Origin: Corallococcus silvisoli
GTDB lineage: Bacteria; Myxococcota; Myxococcia; Myxococcales; Myxococcaceae
Assembly (NCBI RefSeq): GCF_009909145.1
Contig: NZ_JAAAPJ010000015.1
Location: forward strand, 111,943-175,942
DNA: 64,000 bases
Reading direction: 5' to 3'
Below the pieces are notes generated by a model. It was not told the DNA's origin. It made no database searches and worked only from the letters and a program-made list of their open reading frames with translations. The position numbers and the translations under genes were made by a program. Positions 26,523-34,395 of the stretch are shown one piece after another (the first letter of the stretch is position 1; each line of letters begins with the position of its first letter).

Positions 26523-26541
26523 GCTCCGGCTGGGCCGGAGC
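26523..26541. promoter_or_regulatory. Palindrome in the parA leader
   Basis: Perfect 8-bp arms GCTCCGGC and GCCGGAGC around TGG, nine bases upstream of the parA start codon and partly overlapping the ribosome site side. It could be an operator or a 5'-UTR hairpin that adjusts parA translation. Confidence 0.4.
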
Positions 26542-26812
26542 CCACACTCATTCGTGCTCGAGAAGCACGGCTTAGTGCTGATCAGGCAGCTAGCACGGGG
26601 TTCGAGGACGGATCAATTTCCCATCCATGTGGGCGGCGGCGACCCTGCCCGGCCCCTCGCTCGGGGGGCCGTGGAAGCTCTAGAGGGGTGGGAATTCGTG
26701 ATGAACGGGCGCCGGATGAGCCTGCCTGGCTGCTTGTGGGCGCGCGTTCCGGTGGGTTGGTTTTTTCGAGGGGTCCGCGACGGGAAGGCGCGTGCGGCTT
26801 CGCGGGTCCGGC

Positions 26813-26826
26813 GTTTCACGTGGAAC
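26813..26826. other. parS variant site
   Basis: GTTTCACGTGGAAC, one change from the 14-bp palindrome GTTCCACGTGGAAC found repeatedly downstream. It is the site closest to parA, about 300 bp upstream of its start, so ParB bound here could also affect the parAB promoter. Confidence 0.75.
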
Positions 26827-27622
26827 GCAGCGGGTATGGATCCACCGTCGACGGATGTGAACGCCGCGCGGCTTCGTGGCACTTCGGGATGGCCGTCGTT
26901 CCGGTGTGCTTGCCCGCGCCACGACATCCAGCCGATGGCGTGGGTGAACGCCCGATGACCTCTGCTGCCGCATCGCCGTGAGGATTCGCCATTGCGTGAG
27001 CGCCGCGCGACCTCGCGGCGCCGTTGCGGAGAGTTCCTGCCGCCATGCACGTCCGCGCCTGGGTCCTCCATTCCACGGCACGCATGAACGCCGCGCGGAT
27101 TCGCGAAACCGACGACGACCTCCGACGAAGCGCGGCCTTGAGTCCCGCGCTGTCCCCTCCACGCGAACACCATGCGGTTTCGCGGCACCAGTGGCGACTT
27201 CTGCCGGAGCGCGACCTTGAGTCCTCGTGCCGGCCCCTTCATGCGAACACCACTCGGTTTCACGGCACCGGCGACAACCTCGGCCGCAACGCCACCTTGA
27301 GACCTCGTGCCGCCCCCGGCATGTACGGGCGCCTCATGGAGGCTCGGCACCAGAGATGACCTCGGTCGCCGCGATGCCGTGAGTCCCCGCATCGCGGCAC
27401 GACCAAACGCCGCGCGGCTCCACCGCGCTCCGACAGCATCCGCCGCGAAGCCACCGTGAGTGCCCGCATCGCGGCACGCAGGAACGCCTCGCGACTCCAC
27501 CACACCACCGACAACCTCTACCGAAGCGCGGCATTGAGTCCTCCCGGTGCCTCCTCCCCGTGAAGACTTCGAGGCATCACCGACGACCTCGGTCGCAACG
27601 CTGCATTGAGTCTCCGTGCCCC

Positions 27623-27635
27623 CTCCACGTGAACG
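27623..27635. other. parS-like core 1 in the 78-bp array
   Basis: CTCCACGTGAACG. It keeps the CACGTG centre and matches ten of fourteen positions of the widely conserved parS form GTTCCACGTGAAAC when aligned on the core. Probably a weak or vestigial ParB site. Confidence 0.4.
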
Positions 27636-27778
27636 CTTCCCGGCATCACGGCATCACCGACGACCTTCGCCTCAGCGCCGCTCTGAGTGGCTCGCATCGC
27701 AGCACGCACGGACGCTTCTTGGCTTCGAGACACCACCGACGACTCCGGTCGCAACACTGCATTGAGTCCCCATGCCCC

Positions 27779-27791
27779 CTCCACGTGAACG
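27779..27791. other. parS-like core 2 in the 78-bp array
   Basis: Second copy of CTCCACGTGAACG, 156 bp (two array units) after the first. Confidence 0.4.
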
Positions 27792-27940
27792 CTTCCCGGC
27801 ATCACGGTCCCACTGACGACCTCCGCCACAGTGCCGCCTTGAGTGCTCGCACCGCAGCACGACCGGGCGACTCGCGGCTTCGAGGCACCACCGACGACTC
27901 CGGTCGCAACGCTGCATTGAGTCCTCGTGCCCCGTGCCCC

Positions 27941-27953
27941 CTCCACGTGAACG
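27941..27953. other. parS-like core 3 in the 78-bp array
   Basis: Third copy of CTCCACGTGAACG, 162 bp after the second. Confidence 0.4.
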
Positions 27954-28096
27954 CTTCCCGGCATCACGGCACCACCGACGACCTTCGCCTCAGCACCGCT
28001 TTGAGTGGCTCGCATCGCAGCACGCACGGACGTCTCTCGGCTTCGAGGCACCACCGACGACTCCGGTCGCAACGCTGCATTGAGTCCTCGTGCCCC

Positions 28097-28109
28097 CTCC
28101 ACGTGAACG
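28097..28109. other. parS-like core 4 in the 78-bp array
   Basis: Fourth copy of CTCCACGTGAACG, 156 bp after the third. Confidence 0.4.
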
Positions 28110-28424
28110 CCTCCCGGCATCACGGCCCCACTGACGACCTCCGCCACAGTGCCGCCTTGAGTGCTCGCACCGCAGCACGACCGGGCGACTCGCGGCTTCG
28201 CTACGGCACCGACAACCTCGGTCACAACGCTGCCTTGAGTCCTCGTGCTGCCCCCTCCCCTGGCACGCACGGATGCCTCGGGCCACGCGACACCACTGAC
28301 GACCTCTGTCCCAGAGATGGCTTGAGTGCCTGCACCGCACCGCGAACGAACGCCTGACGCCTTCACTGCACCGACGACGACCTCCGCCGCAGAGCGACCT
28401 CGAGTACCCGCGCCGCAGCACGTG

Positions 28425-28558
28425 CGAACGCCTCGCGGCTTCACGGCACCACCTCCGCCGCAGCACCCGCCTTGAGTGCTCGCACCGCACTCGAACGCCT
28501 CGCGGCTTCACGGCACCACCTCCGCCGCAGCACCCGCCTTGAGTGCTCGCACCGCACC
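28425..28558. repeat. Exact 67-bp tandem duplication
   Basis: The segment starting CGAACGCCTCGCGGCTTCAC at 28425 recurs at 28492 with no change over its length. It is the youngest duplication visible at the distal end of the array. Confidence 0.8.
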
Positions 28559-28985
28559 GCGCGCGAACGCCTCACGGCTTCAGCCGACGAACTCCGCCGC
28601 AACGCCACCGTGAGTGCCTGCATCGCAGCACGCGCGAACGCCTCACGGCATGACGGCTTCCGCCTCCGCATCGGTCGCACCGCGCCCACCACGCGATTCA
28701 TGACCCCACGTGCTGCCTCCGCGCGGAGCGCCCTTGTCGCCATGACGGATGCCCGCGTCGACTCCACTTCCGGCACGCATCAACGTCGCGCGGGATCGCG
28801 ACACCTCGATGGCGGCCTTTCGGCCCCCCGCTTTGACTCCATGGGCTCACGCGCCCAACTCAGTCCTGTTCGCCCAAGTGCTCGTGGCCTCGCATCCGCC
28901 GCGAACGAAGCGGCCGTTGGACTTCCTCCGCGACCGCATGCCGCACAGGGTTCGCGAAACCGCATGAGCTCTTCGCGTGGCCCCT

Positions 28986-28999
28986 GTTCCACGTGGAAC
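28986..28999. other. parS site
   Basis: Perfect 14-bp palindrome GTTCCACGTGGAAC; flanks extend it to TGTTCCACGTGGAACA. Confidence 0.92.
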
Positions 29000-29187
29000 A
29001 GCCACGCGGTGTTGGCCAACGCCACCGGATGCGCGGCCCAGGTCCCGTATCGGAGATGCGTGCTTCAGCGAGGACCCGGCACGGGAGACTCGAACCTCAA
29101 CGCAGGCCGTGGGAACCGGGCTCACGCATCCGCCAGGCGGTGCGTCGTCATCGCGCGCCGCGAACAGGCCGCGCAGGGATGCCAGAT

Positions 29188-29201
29188 GTTCCACGTGGAA
29201 C
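29188..29201. other. parS site
   Basis: Perfect GTTCCACGTGGAAC, 202 bp after the previous site; start of the first 200-bp duplicated unit. Confidence 0.92.
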
Positions 29202-29390
29202 ACCGTCATGCGGAGGCACCCCTCTGGCGGCATGGCGCCGGATTCGCGGCCGTAGGTTCGGGGCCATGCCGGACAGCCGCAGGCGGCGTGAATGTCTGTC
29301 GTGGCACGAGGGGACCTCAGTCGACGCGCGCGTGCGCATGCGGTCCAGTGGTCGCTCGATTCGGCGGATGACCGGATGGGGATGGCGGAC

Positions 29391-29404
29391 GTTCCACGTG
29401 GAAC
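29391..29404. other. parS site
   Basis: Perfect GTTCCACGTGGAAC, 203 bp after the previous site, in the second duplicated unit. Confidence 0.92.
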
Positions 29405-29583
29405 ACCGTCATGCGAAGGCACCCCACTGGCGGCATGGCGCCGGATTCGCGGCCGTAGGTTCGGGGCCATGCCGGACAGCTGCAGACGACGTGAACGACT
29501 TTCGTGGCACGCGGGGACCTCAGTCGACGCGCGTGCGCACGCGCTCCAGTGGTCGCTCGATTCACCGGATGAGGATGGCGGAC

Positions 29584-29597
29584 GTTCCACGTGGAAC
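29584..29597. other. parS site
   Basis: Perfect GTTCCACGTGGAAC, 193 bp after the previous site. Confidence 0.92.
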
Positions 29598-29773
29598 ACC
29601 GTCATGCGGAGGCACCCATCAGCAACGCGGCGTCCGTTCCGCGGCTTCGAGTTCGCCGCTCACAGGCCATGCACGTCATGAACTGCGTGGACACCCCTTC
29701 GCGGCACTTCGGAGCGTTCAGCGCATCCCGTAAGGGGGGCGGCGTGGAGCGGTGCCGCCATGGGGCTTCCCCT

Positions 29774-29787
29774 GTTCCACGTGGAAC
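29774..29787. other. parS site
   Basis: Perfect GTTCCACGTGGAAC, 190 bp after the previous site; an additional CACGTG overlaps its end at 29787-29792. Confidence 0.92.
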
Positions 29788-29902
29788 ACGTGCTGGCGTT
29801 CCTTGAGTGATCACCTCGCGCGGACATGACGACAGCCGATGCGCGGGAACGGTTCAGCGCATCCATCCGCGACAGCGGGCCACGCATGCATCCACGGCTG
29901 AC

Positions 29903-29916
29903 GTTCCACGTGGAAC
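29903..29916. other. parS site
   Basis: Perfect GTTCCACGTGGAAC, 129 bp after the previous site, the shortest spacing in the cluster. Confidence 0.92.
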
Positions 29917-30231
29917 ACGCCCCCAAGACACCCTGGCTTGGAAACGAACCGAACCCCTTCAGCGACGCGTGATTCAGCGTCGAGGTTGAAGGGCGAGGCA
30001 CCAGACAGGTGCTTCCTTCAGGGTGCTTCGTTCCGCATCCGCGGCCGCCCAGAAGTGCTGAAGGTGCCCCACGGATCCGACGACTGGAGGCCACCGCTCA
30101 CGAGGCAGGCATCCGTGATGTGCCTCCGTTCATGCGGCCTGTCCGCCACATCCGAGCCGTGCCTCCAGCACGGCAACCGATGCGTTGATGGCCGGAGTCC
30201 AAGCAACCAGGAGGGCCCTCTCTTGGGCCGT

Positions 30232-30245
30232 GTTCCACGTGGAAC
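30232..30245. other. parS site
   Basis: Perfect GTTCCACGTGGAAC, 329 bp after the previous site. Confidence 0.92.
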
Positions 30246-30402
30246 ATGCGCGAGGCCGCGCCCTCCTGGCCCCACCCCTCGCGCTCCATCAAGTGCTCCA
30301 CGGCAGGCATCACTGGCGGCACATGAAGCGTCCGGCCCGCTCCTTCCTCGCGAGTTGAAGCGGCACATCGATGCACCGGATCCCGGGCAGGAGGCCGGCC
30401 GT

Positions 30403-30416
30403 GTTCCACGTGGAAC
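30403..30416. other. parS site
   Basis: Perfect GTTCCACGTGGAAC, 171 bp after the previous site. Confidence 0.92.
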
Positions 30417-30748
30417 ACCGTGCGCCCGGACCGGGGCTCCCTTGTCCATCGGGTGCTCCACGCGGCCTGTGCTGCTTTCCTTTCATGGATCCATCGAACC
30501 AACGCCACGCCGCGAATCCCGTGCACGCGGTGCGGTTCGATGGCGCCGCTCCAACCAGCGGCAGTTGGGGGGCGCTGGATGACGCTGTCAGGACACGCGT
30601 CGGGACCACCGCGAAGCCGGACTCCATTGTGCGGCGTTCCCATCGAACGACCCGCGCCAACACGAGCCGCGCATCGCGGGCGGGGACATCACGGATAGGG
30701 CCGTTCGCCATGCGCCCCTCTCTCGCTTCAGCCTCCACTGCGCTGGGT

Positions 30749-30762
30749 GTTCCACGTGGAAC
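30749..30762. other. parS site
   Basis: Perfect GTTCCACGTGGAAC, 346 bp after the previous site. Confidence 0.92.
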
Positions 30763-30951
30763 AGGGGCCGCGTGTCTTGAAGCGGATCCACCTCGGTTCG
30801 CGGCGGCACCGATGGCCTCCGCTTGAACATGCTTGTCGGCGGTCATCCTCCGCGGGACCGTGGCCATCGTTCGTGGATGCACCATCGATGGCTGAGTGAG
30901 CTGCACTTCGTCCTCGCTCCTGCGCATCCATCGCGGGGCTCAGGCGCGGAC

Positions 30952-30965
30952 GCTCCACGTGGAAC
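30952..30965. other. parS variant site
   Basis: GCTCCACGTGGAAC, one change from the palindrome, 203 bp after the previous site; probably still bound by ParB. Confidence 0.8.
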
Positions 30966-31493
30966 AGCAGGAAGGGCCACGGCTCCAGAAGCGGACCTTG
31001 CTCATCCCGTGGTGGCCTCGACACGCGGCGCGCTGGATCCAGCGTGCGCCCCCATCCGCTGCCTGGCTTCACTTGCGTGAGGGCATGGGACCCCACAAGC
31101 AGACCGTAACGGTCCCCAGTCACGGGTCATCGGTTCAGCAACGCTGGTATCCGTTCCGATTCCCGATTCGGCGCCCGTTCTGATTCCCACGGCGGCATCC
31201 GCACAGGCCCTGTGACGGCACCCACCAGGACCTCTGTCCCCACGCCCCGCCACCCGCGCATGTGGCCGTGCTCGCGCGCGAGGGTTCGCCATCCATGCGG
31301 TGAGCCCGCTCACCAGCAGCGGCTTCACCCACCGCGCCTCGCACGGTGCAGCCATGACGAACCCCACCGCGTCGACCCGCGCGAGTCCTCTGGCTGGCGC
31401 TTTCGTGTGGGTTGCTCGCGACAACACGGCGCGCCCATCAGGACCTCACGCGCGAACCGAAGCCGGCGACTTCGGCGCGTTGGAGGTCACGCT

Positions 31494-31507
31494 GTTCCAC
31501 GTGGAAC
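31494..31507. other. parS site, distal end of the cluster
   Basis: Perfect GTTCCACGTGGAAC, 542 bp after the previous site. It is the last parS before the genes resume and lies about 3.5 kb from the DnaA-box cluster at the mnmG/rsmG junction. Confidence 0.92.
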
Positions 31508-31700
31508 ACGGTCCGGCGGCATCGGCTCTCATGGGCTGCCCCAAGAACCCAGCACAGGACCGCTCAACGAATGGGACTCACCTTCGTGGACCCGCGCGCC
31601 CTGGCATCTCGGCGGCCGGTGCGTTCCGCGCGCCGGTTCGAGTCCGCGCCCGGGGCCCGGGAAAAAACCAGGTCCCCTCCCCTGCCCCGGCGTCCCTGCT

Positions 31701-32093
31701 TCAGCGCGGCCAGGCCGCGCGTTGAATCACGACGCGGTAGCCGTCCGGATCCTCGAAGGTCTTACCGTTCACATCCCAGTACGGATTGCGCGAGGACACC
31801 GGCGCGAAGCCCGCGCCCTCCATGCGCTGGACCCGGGCCGACCACGCCTCGGGGTCCGGCACGTAGAACACCAACAGGTGGTCCTGGGAGGGCGCTCGGG
31901 GTGCCTCGTGTCCGTGCTCGACCGTGAACTCCAGGTGATACGGCGCCCCTGGATGCCCCAGCATCACGCCGTCAAAACCCGCGTGGTCCGCGAACTCGCC
32001 CAGCACCTCGAAGCCCAGCCCATCCCGGTAGAAGCGCACCACCGCCTCCAGGTCCCGTGCCGGCCTCGCTACCCGCAGCTTCGCTGTGTCCAT
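31701..32093 (-). CDS. VOC-family (glyoxalase/dioxygenase superfamily) protein
   Basis: A 130-residue vicinal-oxygen-chelate fold protein. Two beta-alpha-beta-beta-beta modules are visible: ARDLEAVVRFYRDGLGFEVL at the front and DPEAWSARVQRMEGAGFAPV later, ending VNGKTFEDPDGYRVVIQRA. His in APYHLEFTVEHG and Glu in FEDPDGYRV are candidates for metal ligands. ATG 32093 follows GAGGAGGC. Substrate unknown; relatives include glyoxalases and antibiotic-binding proteins. It is the first gene beyond the parS cluster. Confidence 0.85.
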   Translation of the reverse strand: MDTAKLRVARPARDLEAVVRFYRDGLGFEVLGEFADHAGFDGVMLGHPGAPYHLEFTVEHGHEAPRAPSQDHLLVFYVPDPEAWSARVQRMEGAGFAPVSSRNPYWDVNGKTFEDPDGYRVVIQRAAWPR

Positions 32094-32321
32094 GTGTCGT
32101 GCCTCCTCGCCATCACTTGCCGCGGACCTCATCACGAACCGCTTCCGAAAACCGGTGGGGCCCCGGCCCCCAGGACAGCTCGCTCCGCCGGCCGTCAGCG
32201 ATGTACCCCGGATCCGCTGAGGCCCTCCCCTCCTCCCGGACCGAGCCAGGGGATGCGAAGACAACGGCAGGAACCGGCGGGGTGCTCCCGGCCGGACGCA
32301 TCCGGGTGGTGCCGGTCATAG

Positions 32322-32371
32322 GATGAAGGGACGCTCTTTTCGCGCGGGCCGCGAACCTTCAGGTTGCGCCC
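32322..32371. repeat. Hairpin-bearing direct repeat, copy 1
   Basis: 50-bp copy that ends at the SDR start codon; 46 of 50 positions match copy 2 at 34319. It contains CGCG-AACCT-TC-AGGTT-GCG, a short hairpin whose outer stem pair differs from copy 2 by paired changes (A-T here, G-C there). Weaker similarity continues about 30 bp on either side. It lies in the promoter and leader of the SDR gene. Confidence 0.7.
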
Positions 32372-33328
32372 ATGACCACGAACCAGAAACCCCTCCCCTC
32401 CGGCTTCGGCGCCCGCACCACCGCGCGCGAGGTGCTGGGCGACAAGCGACTCGACGGCGCCATCGCCATCGTGACCGGCGGCTACGCGGGCATCGGACTG
32501 GAGACGACTCGCGCGCTCCAGGCCGCCGGCGCGACCGTCGTCGTCCCCGCCCGCACGCCTGACAAGGCACGCGCGGCGCTCGCCGGGCTGGAGCGCGTGG
32601 AGCTGGAACACCTGGAGCTGGGCGAACCCGCGTCCATCGATGCGTTCGCCTCGCGCCTCCTCGCGTCCGGCCGGCCCCTCCACATGCTGATCAACAACGC
32701 GGGCATCATGGCCACCCCGCTCCGTCGGGATGCGCGCGGCTTCGAGTCCCAGTTCGCCACCAACCACCTGGGCCACTTCCAGCTCACCGCCCGGCTCTGG
32801 CCCGCGCTTCGAAAGGCGAACGGCGCGCGCGTCGTCTCCCTGTCGTCGCGCGGCCACTGGAACTCCGGCGTCGACTTCGAGGACACCCACTTCGAGCGGC
32901 GCCCCTACGACAAGTGGGTCGCTTACGGGCAGTCGAAGACGGCGAACATCCTCTTCGCGCTCGGGCTCGATGCACGGGGAGAAGCCCACCGCGTGCGCGC
33001 GTTCTCCGTCCACCCCGGGGCCATCATGACGGACCTGGTGCGCTCCATGTCCGAAGAGGAGGTCCGCGCCGCCGTCGAGTCCGCGAACAAGCTGGCCCCG
33101 ATGAAGACCCCCGAACAGGGCGCGGCCACCAGCGTCTGGTGCGCGACCAGCCCCCAACTGGACGGCATGGGCGGCGTCTACTGCGAGGACGTGGACATCG
33201 CCCAGGTGGCGGCGGCCAACGACGAGACCTCGCGGCGGGGCGTGAAGGCGTGGGCGGTGGATCCGGCCCTCGCCGACAGGCTGTGGGCGCGGAGCGAGGC
33301 GTGGACCGGCGTGCGGTTCACTCCGTGA
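32372..33328 (+). CDS. Short-chain dehydrogenase/reductase
   Basis: A 318-residue NAD(P)-dependent oxidoreductase of the extended-length SDR type, similar in layout to retinol dehydrogenase-like and WW-domain-oxidoreductase-like enzymes. Rossmann motif TGGYAGIG at about residue 35, NNAG in LHMLINNAGIM, catalytic Ser in RVVSLSSRGH, and the YxxxK pair in VAYGQSKTANILFALGL. The substrate is not predictable. It is convergent with, and overlaps by 11 bp, the gene of an MmyB-like regulator. SDR genes are a common neighbour of this regulator type, which suggests the regulator controls it. Confidence 0.9.
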   Translation: MTTNQKPLPSGFGARTTAREVLGDKRLDGAIAIVTGGYAGIGLETTRALQAAGATVVVPARTPDKARAALAGLERVELEHLELGEPASIDAFASRLLASGRPLHMLINNAGIMATPLRRDARGFESQFATNHLGHFQLTARLWPALRKANGARVVSLSSRGHWNSGVDFEDTHFERRPYDKWVAYGQSKTANILFALGLDARGEAHRVRAFSVHPGAIMTDLVRSMSEEEVRAAVESANKLAPMKTPEQGAATSVWCATSPQLDGMGGVYCEDVDIAQVAAANDETSRRGVKAWAVDPALADRLWARSEAWTGVRFTP

Positions 33329-34166
33329 TGCGTGGGAACAGCTTCCGCGCGCGCTCCATGCTGACCCCGGGGCGCGGCGCGTAGAACGAGACGCGGAGCA
33401 CGTGACCGTCGGGCTCCGCGTGCAGGAGCGTGACGTTCTCGAACTCGATGGGGCCCAGCTCGGGGTGGATGATCACCTTCAGCATCTCGGGGAACTCGAC
33501 CACGTCGTGCTCGCCCCAGAGGCGCGCGAACTCCGGGCTGGACTCCACCAGCCTCGCCGCGAGCGAGTCGAACGCCTCCCGGTTGGCCGCGCGCGCGGCG
33601 TCGAGGCGAAAGCCCGCCACGGCCCTGCGCGCGGCGGCCTCCCACTCCGGCATGCGGGCCCGCCGTTCCGGGTTCATGAACAGCGACCACAACCCGTTGC
33701 GATGTTCGACGGGCAAGGCATCCAGGTCCCCGTAGACGAGAGACGCCGCTTCGTTCCACGCGAGCACGTCCCAGCGCTGCGTTGAAACCAACGCCGGATA
33801 GGGGTGGGCCTCCAGGATCCGCCGGAGGGCGATGCTGACGGTGGTGGGGGTCATCAACGGACGCGCCGCCGGCCGTCCCTGCGCCAGTTCAAAGAGGTGC
33901 GCGCGTTCGGTCGGCGTCAGGCGGAGCGCGAGCGAGAGGCGCTCCAGCAATGGCTCCGACACGTGGATGTCCCGCCCCTGCTCGAGCCACGTGTACCAAC
34001 TCACCCCGACATCCGCGAGCCGGGCCAGCTCCTCGCGACGAAGGCCCGGCGTGCGCCGCCGGCTGCTCGATGGCAGGCCCACGTCCTCCGGATGCACACG
34101 CGCACGGCGGCTGCGGAGGAAGTGCGCGAGCTCCGCGCGCCCAGGACTTCGAGGGGTGGCCGTCAC
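33318..34166 (-). CDS. MmyB-like helix-turn-helix regulator
   Basis: A 282-residue transcription factor. N-terminal XRE-type HTH (about residues 8-75): AELAHFLRSRRARVHPEDVG, RRTPGLRREELARLADVGVS, WYTWLEQGRDIHVSE, the standard start of the MmyB class. The C-terminal domain (about residues 95-280) is the PAS-like ligand-binding module: WDVLAWNEAASLVYGDL and RNGLWSLFMNPERR are typical. GTG 34166 is the most conserved start; longer readings exist. MmyB-type regulators often sense lipids or other small ligands and control an adjacent oxidoreductase. It probably controls the convergent SDR gene. Confidence 0.88.
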   Translation of the reverse strand: MTATPRSPGRAELAHFLRSRRARVHPEDVGLPSSSRRRTPGLRREELARLADVGVSWYTWLEQGRDIHVSEPLLERLSLALRLTPTERAHLFELAQGRPAARPLMTPTTVSIALRRILEAHPYPALVSTQRWDVLAWNEAASLVYGDLDALPVEHRNGLWSLFMNPERRARMPEWEAAARRAVAGFRLDAARAANREAFDSLAARLVESSPEFARLWGEHDVVEFPEMLKVIIHPELGPIEFENVTLLHAEPDGHVLRVSFYAPRPGVSMERARKLFPRITE

Positions 34167-34318
34167 GCGCCCGAAGGTTAGGCGATGGGCGCATGCGCGG
34201 CACCGCCGGCCTGCGCTCCCCTCCCCTTCCGCGAACACCCTCCCGGACGGCCCACGGGAACTTCACGGATCCGAAGCGAGGCTCGCGGCCAGCCGCATCG
34301 GGCGCGTGCCTGTCATCA

Positions 34319-34368
34319 GATGAAGGGGCGCTCTTTTCGCGCGGGACGCGGACCTTCAGGTCGCGCCC
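34319..34368. repeat. Hairpin-bearing direct repeat, copy 2
   Basis: 50-bp copy of the repeat at 32322, between the MmyB-like regulator gene and rsmG. Hairpin CGCG-GACCT-TC-AGGTC-GCG keeps its pairing with compensated bases relative to copy 1. The downstream similarity includes CCGAACCAG, which in copy 1 belongs to the first codons of the SDR gene, so copy 2 looks like a leftover SDR 5' end. Confidence 0.7.
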
Positions 34369-34395
34369 CTGCCTCCGAACCAGCGCTCCCCTCCC

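Larger units (their letters stand above)
27601..28236. repeat. 318-bp duplication inside the 78-bp array
   Basis: Four consecutive 78-bp units (from about 27601) are repeated almost exactly as the next four (to about 28236). Anchors at 27685, 27764, 27841 and 27919 recur at 28003, 28082, 28159 and 28237, always 318 bp apart. The second copy has a 7-base insertion near its start and few substitutions. This is a recent segmental duplication. Confidence 0.8.
27065..28660. repeat. Degenerate 78-bp tandem array
   Basis: About 20 units in head-to-tail order. Using the shared GAG of the (T/G)TGAG anchor, successive copies lie at 27140, 27219, 27299, 27381, 27458, 27536, 27608, 27685, 27764, 27841, 27919, 28003, 28082, 28159, 28237, 28324, 28402, 28474, 28541 and 28612. 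Spacings are mostly 77-80 and range from 67 to 87, so reading frame is not kept and the array is not a protein gene. Typical unit blocks are CGAACGCCTCGCGGCTTCAC, CACCACCGACGACCTCCG, CCGCAACGC and TTGAGTCCTCG. Several units carry a parS-like core (see separate entries). Not CRISPR: there are no spacers, and the unit varies. Confidence 0.85.
29188..29615. repeat. 200-bp tandem unit carrying parS
   Basis: Two near-identical units begin with the parS sites at 29188 (203 bp) and 29391 (193 bp), roughly 90 percent alike by eye, and a third begins at 29584 but diverges after about 34 bases. Shared blocks include ACACCGTCATGCG, GGCGCCGGATTCGCGG and GGACCTCAGTCGACGCG. The parS site lies at the same place in each, so sites were multiplied by duplication. 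Confidence 0.85.
26515..31700. other. Non-coding centromere-like region with parS sites
   Basis: About 5.2 kb between parA and a VOC-family gene with no credible protein gene. Open frames exist on both strands only because the DNA is GC-rich; their translations are Arg/His/Ala-rich and carry the parS site itself as peptide (for example FHVEH, VPRGT, CSTWN). Contents: a parS variant at 26813, a 78-bp degenerate tandem array (27065-28660), and eleven parS sites from 28986 to 31507. This matches the ParB-loading centromere known beside parAB in Myxococcus, where more than 20 parS sites cluster (from memory). The sequence between sites is not conserved except where duplicated. Confidence 0.75.

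Noticed and set aside
27518..28444. 308-codon minus-strand frame across the 78-bp array
   Set aside because: Its translation is a repeat of the array; unit lengths vary and are mostly not multiples of three, so the frame is a by-product of GC-rich repeats without stops.
27065..28660. CRISPR array
   Set aside because: No constant repeat with unique spacers and no cas genes; the unit itself is degenerate.
28472..31120. Several 60-300 codon frames on both strands between the parS sites
   Set aside because: Compositions are Arg/His/Ala-rich, frames overlap on all strands, and each simply translates parS (VPRGT, FHVEH, CSTWN).
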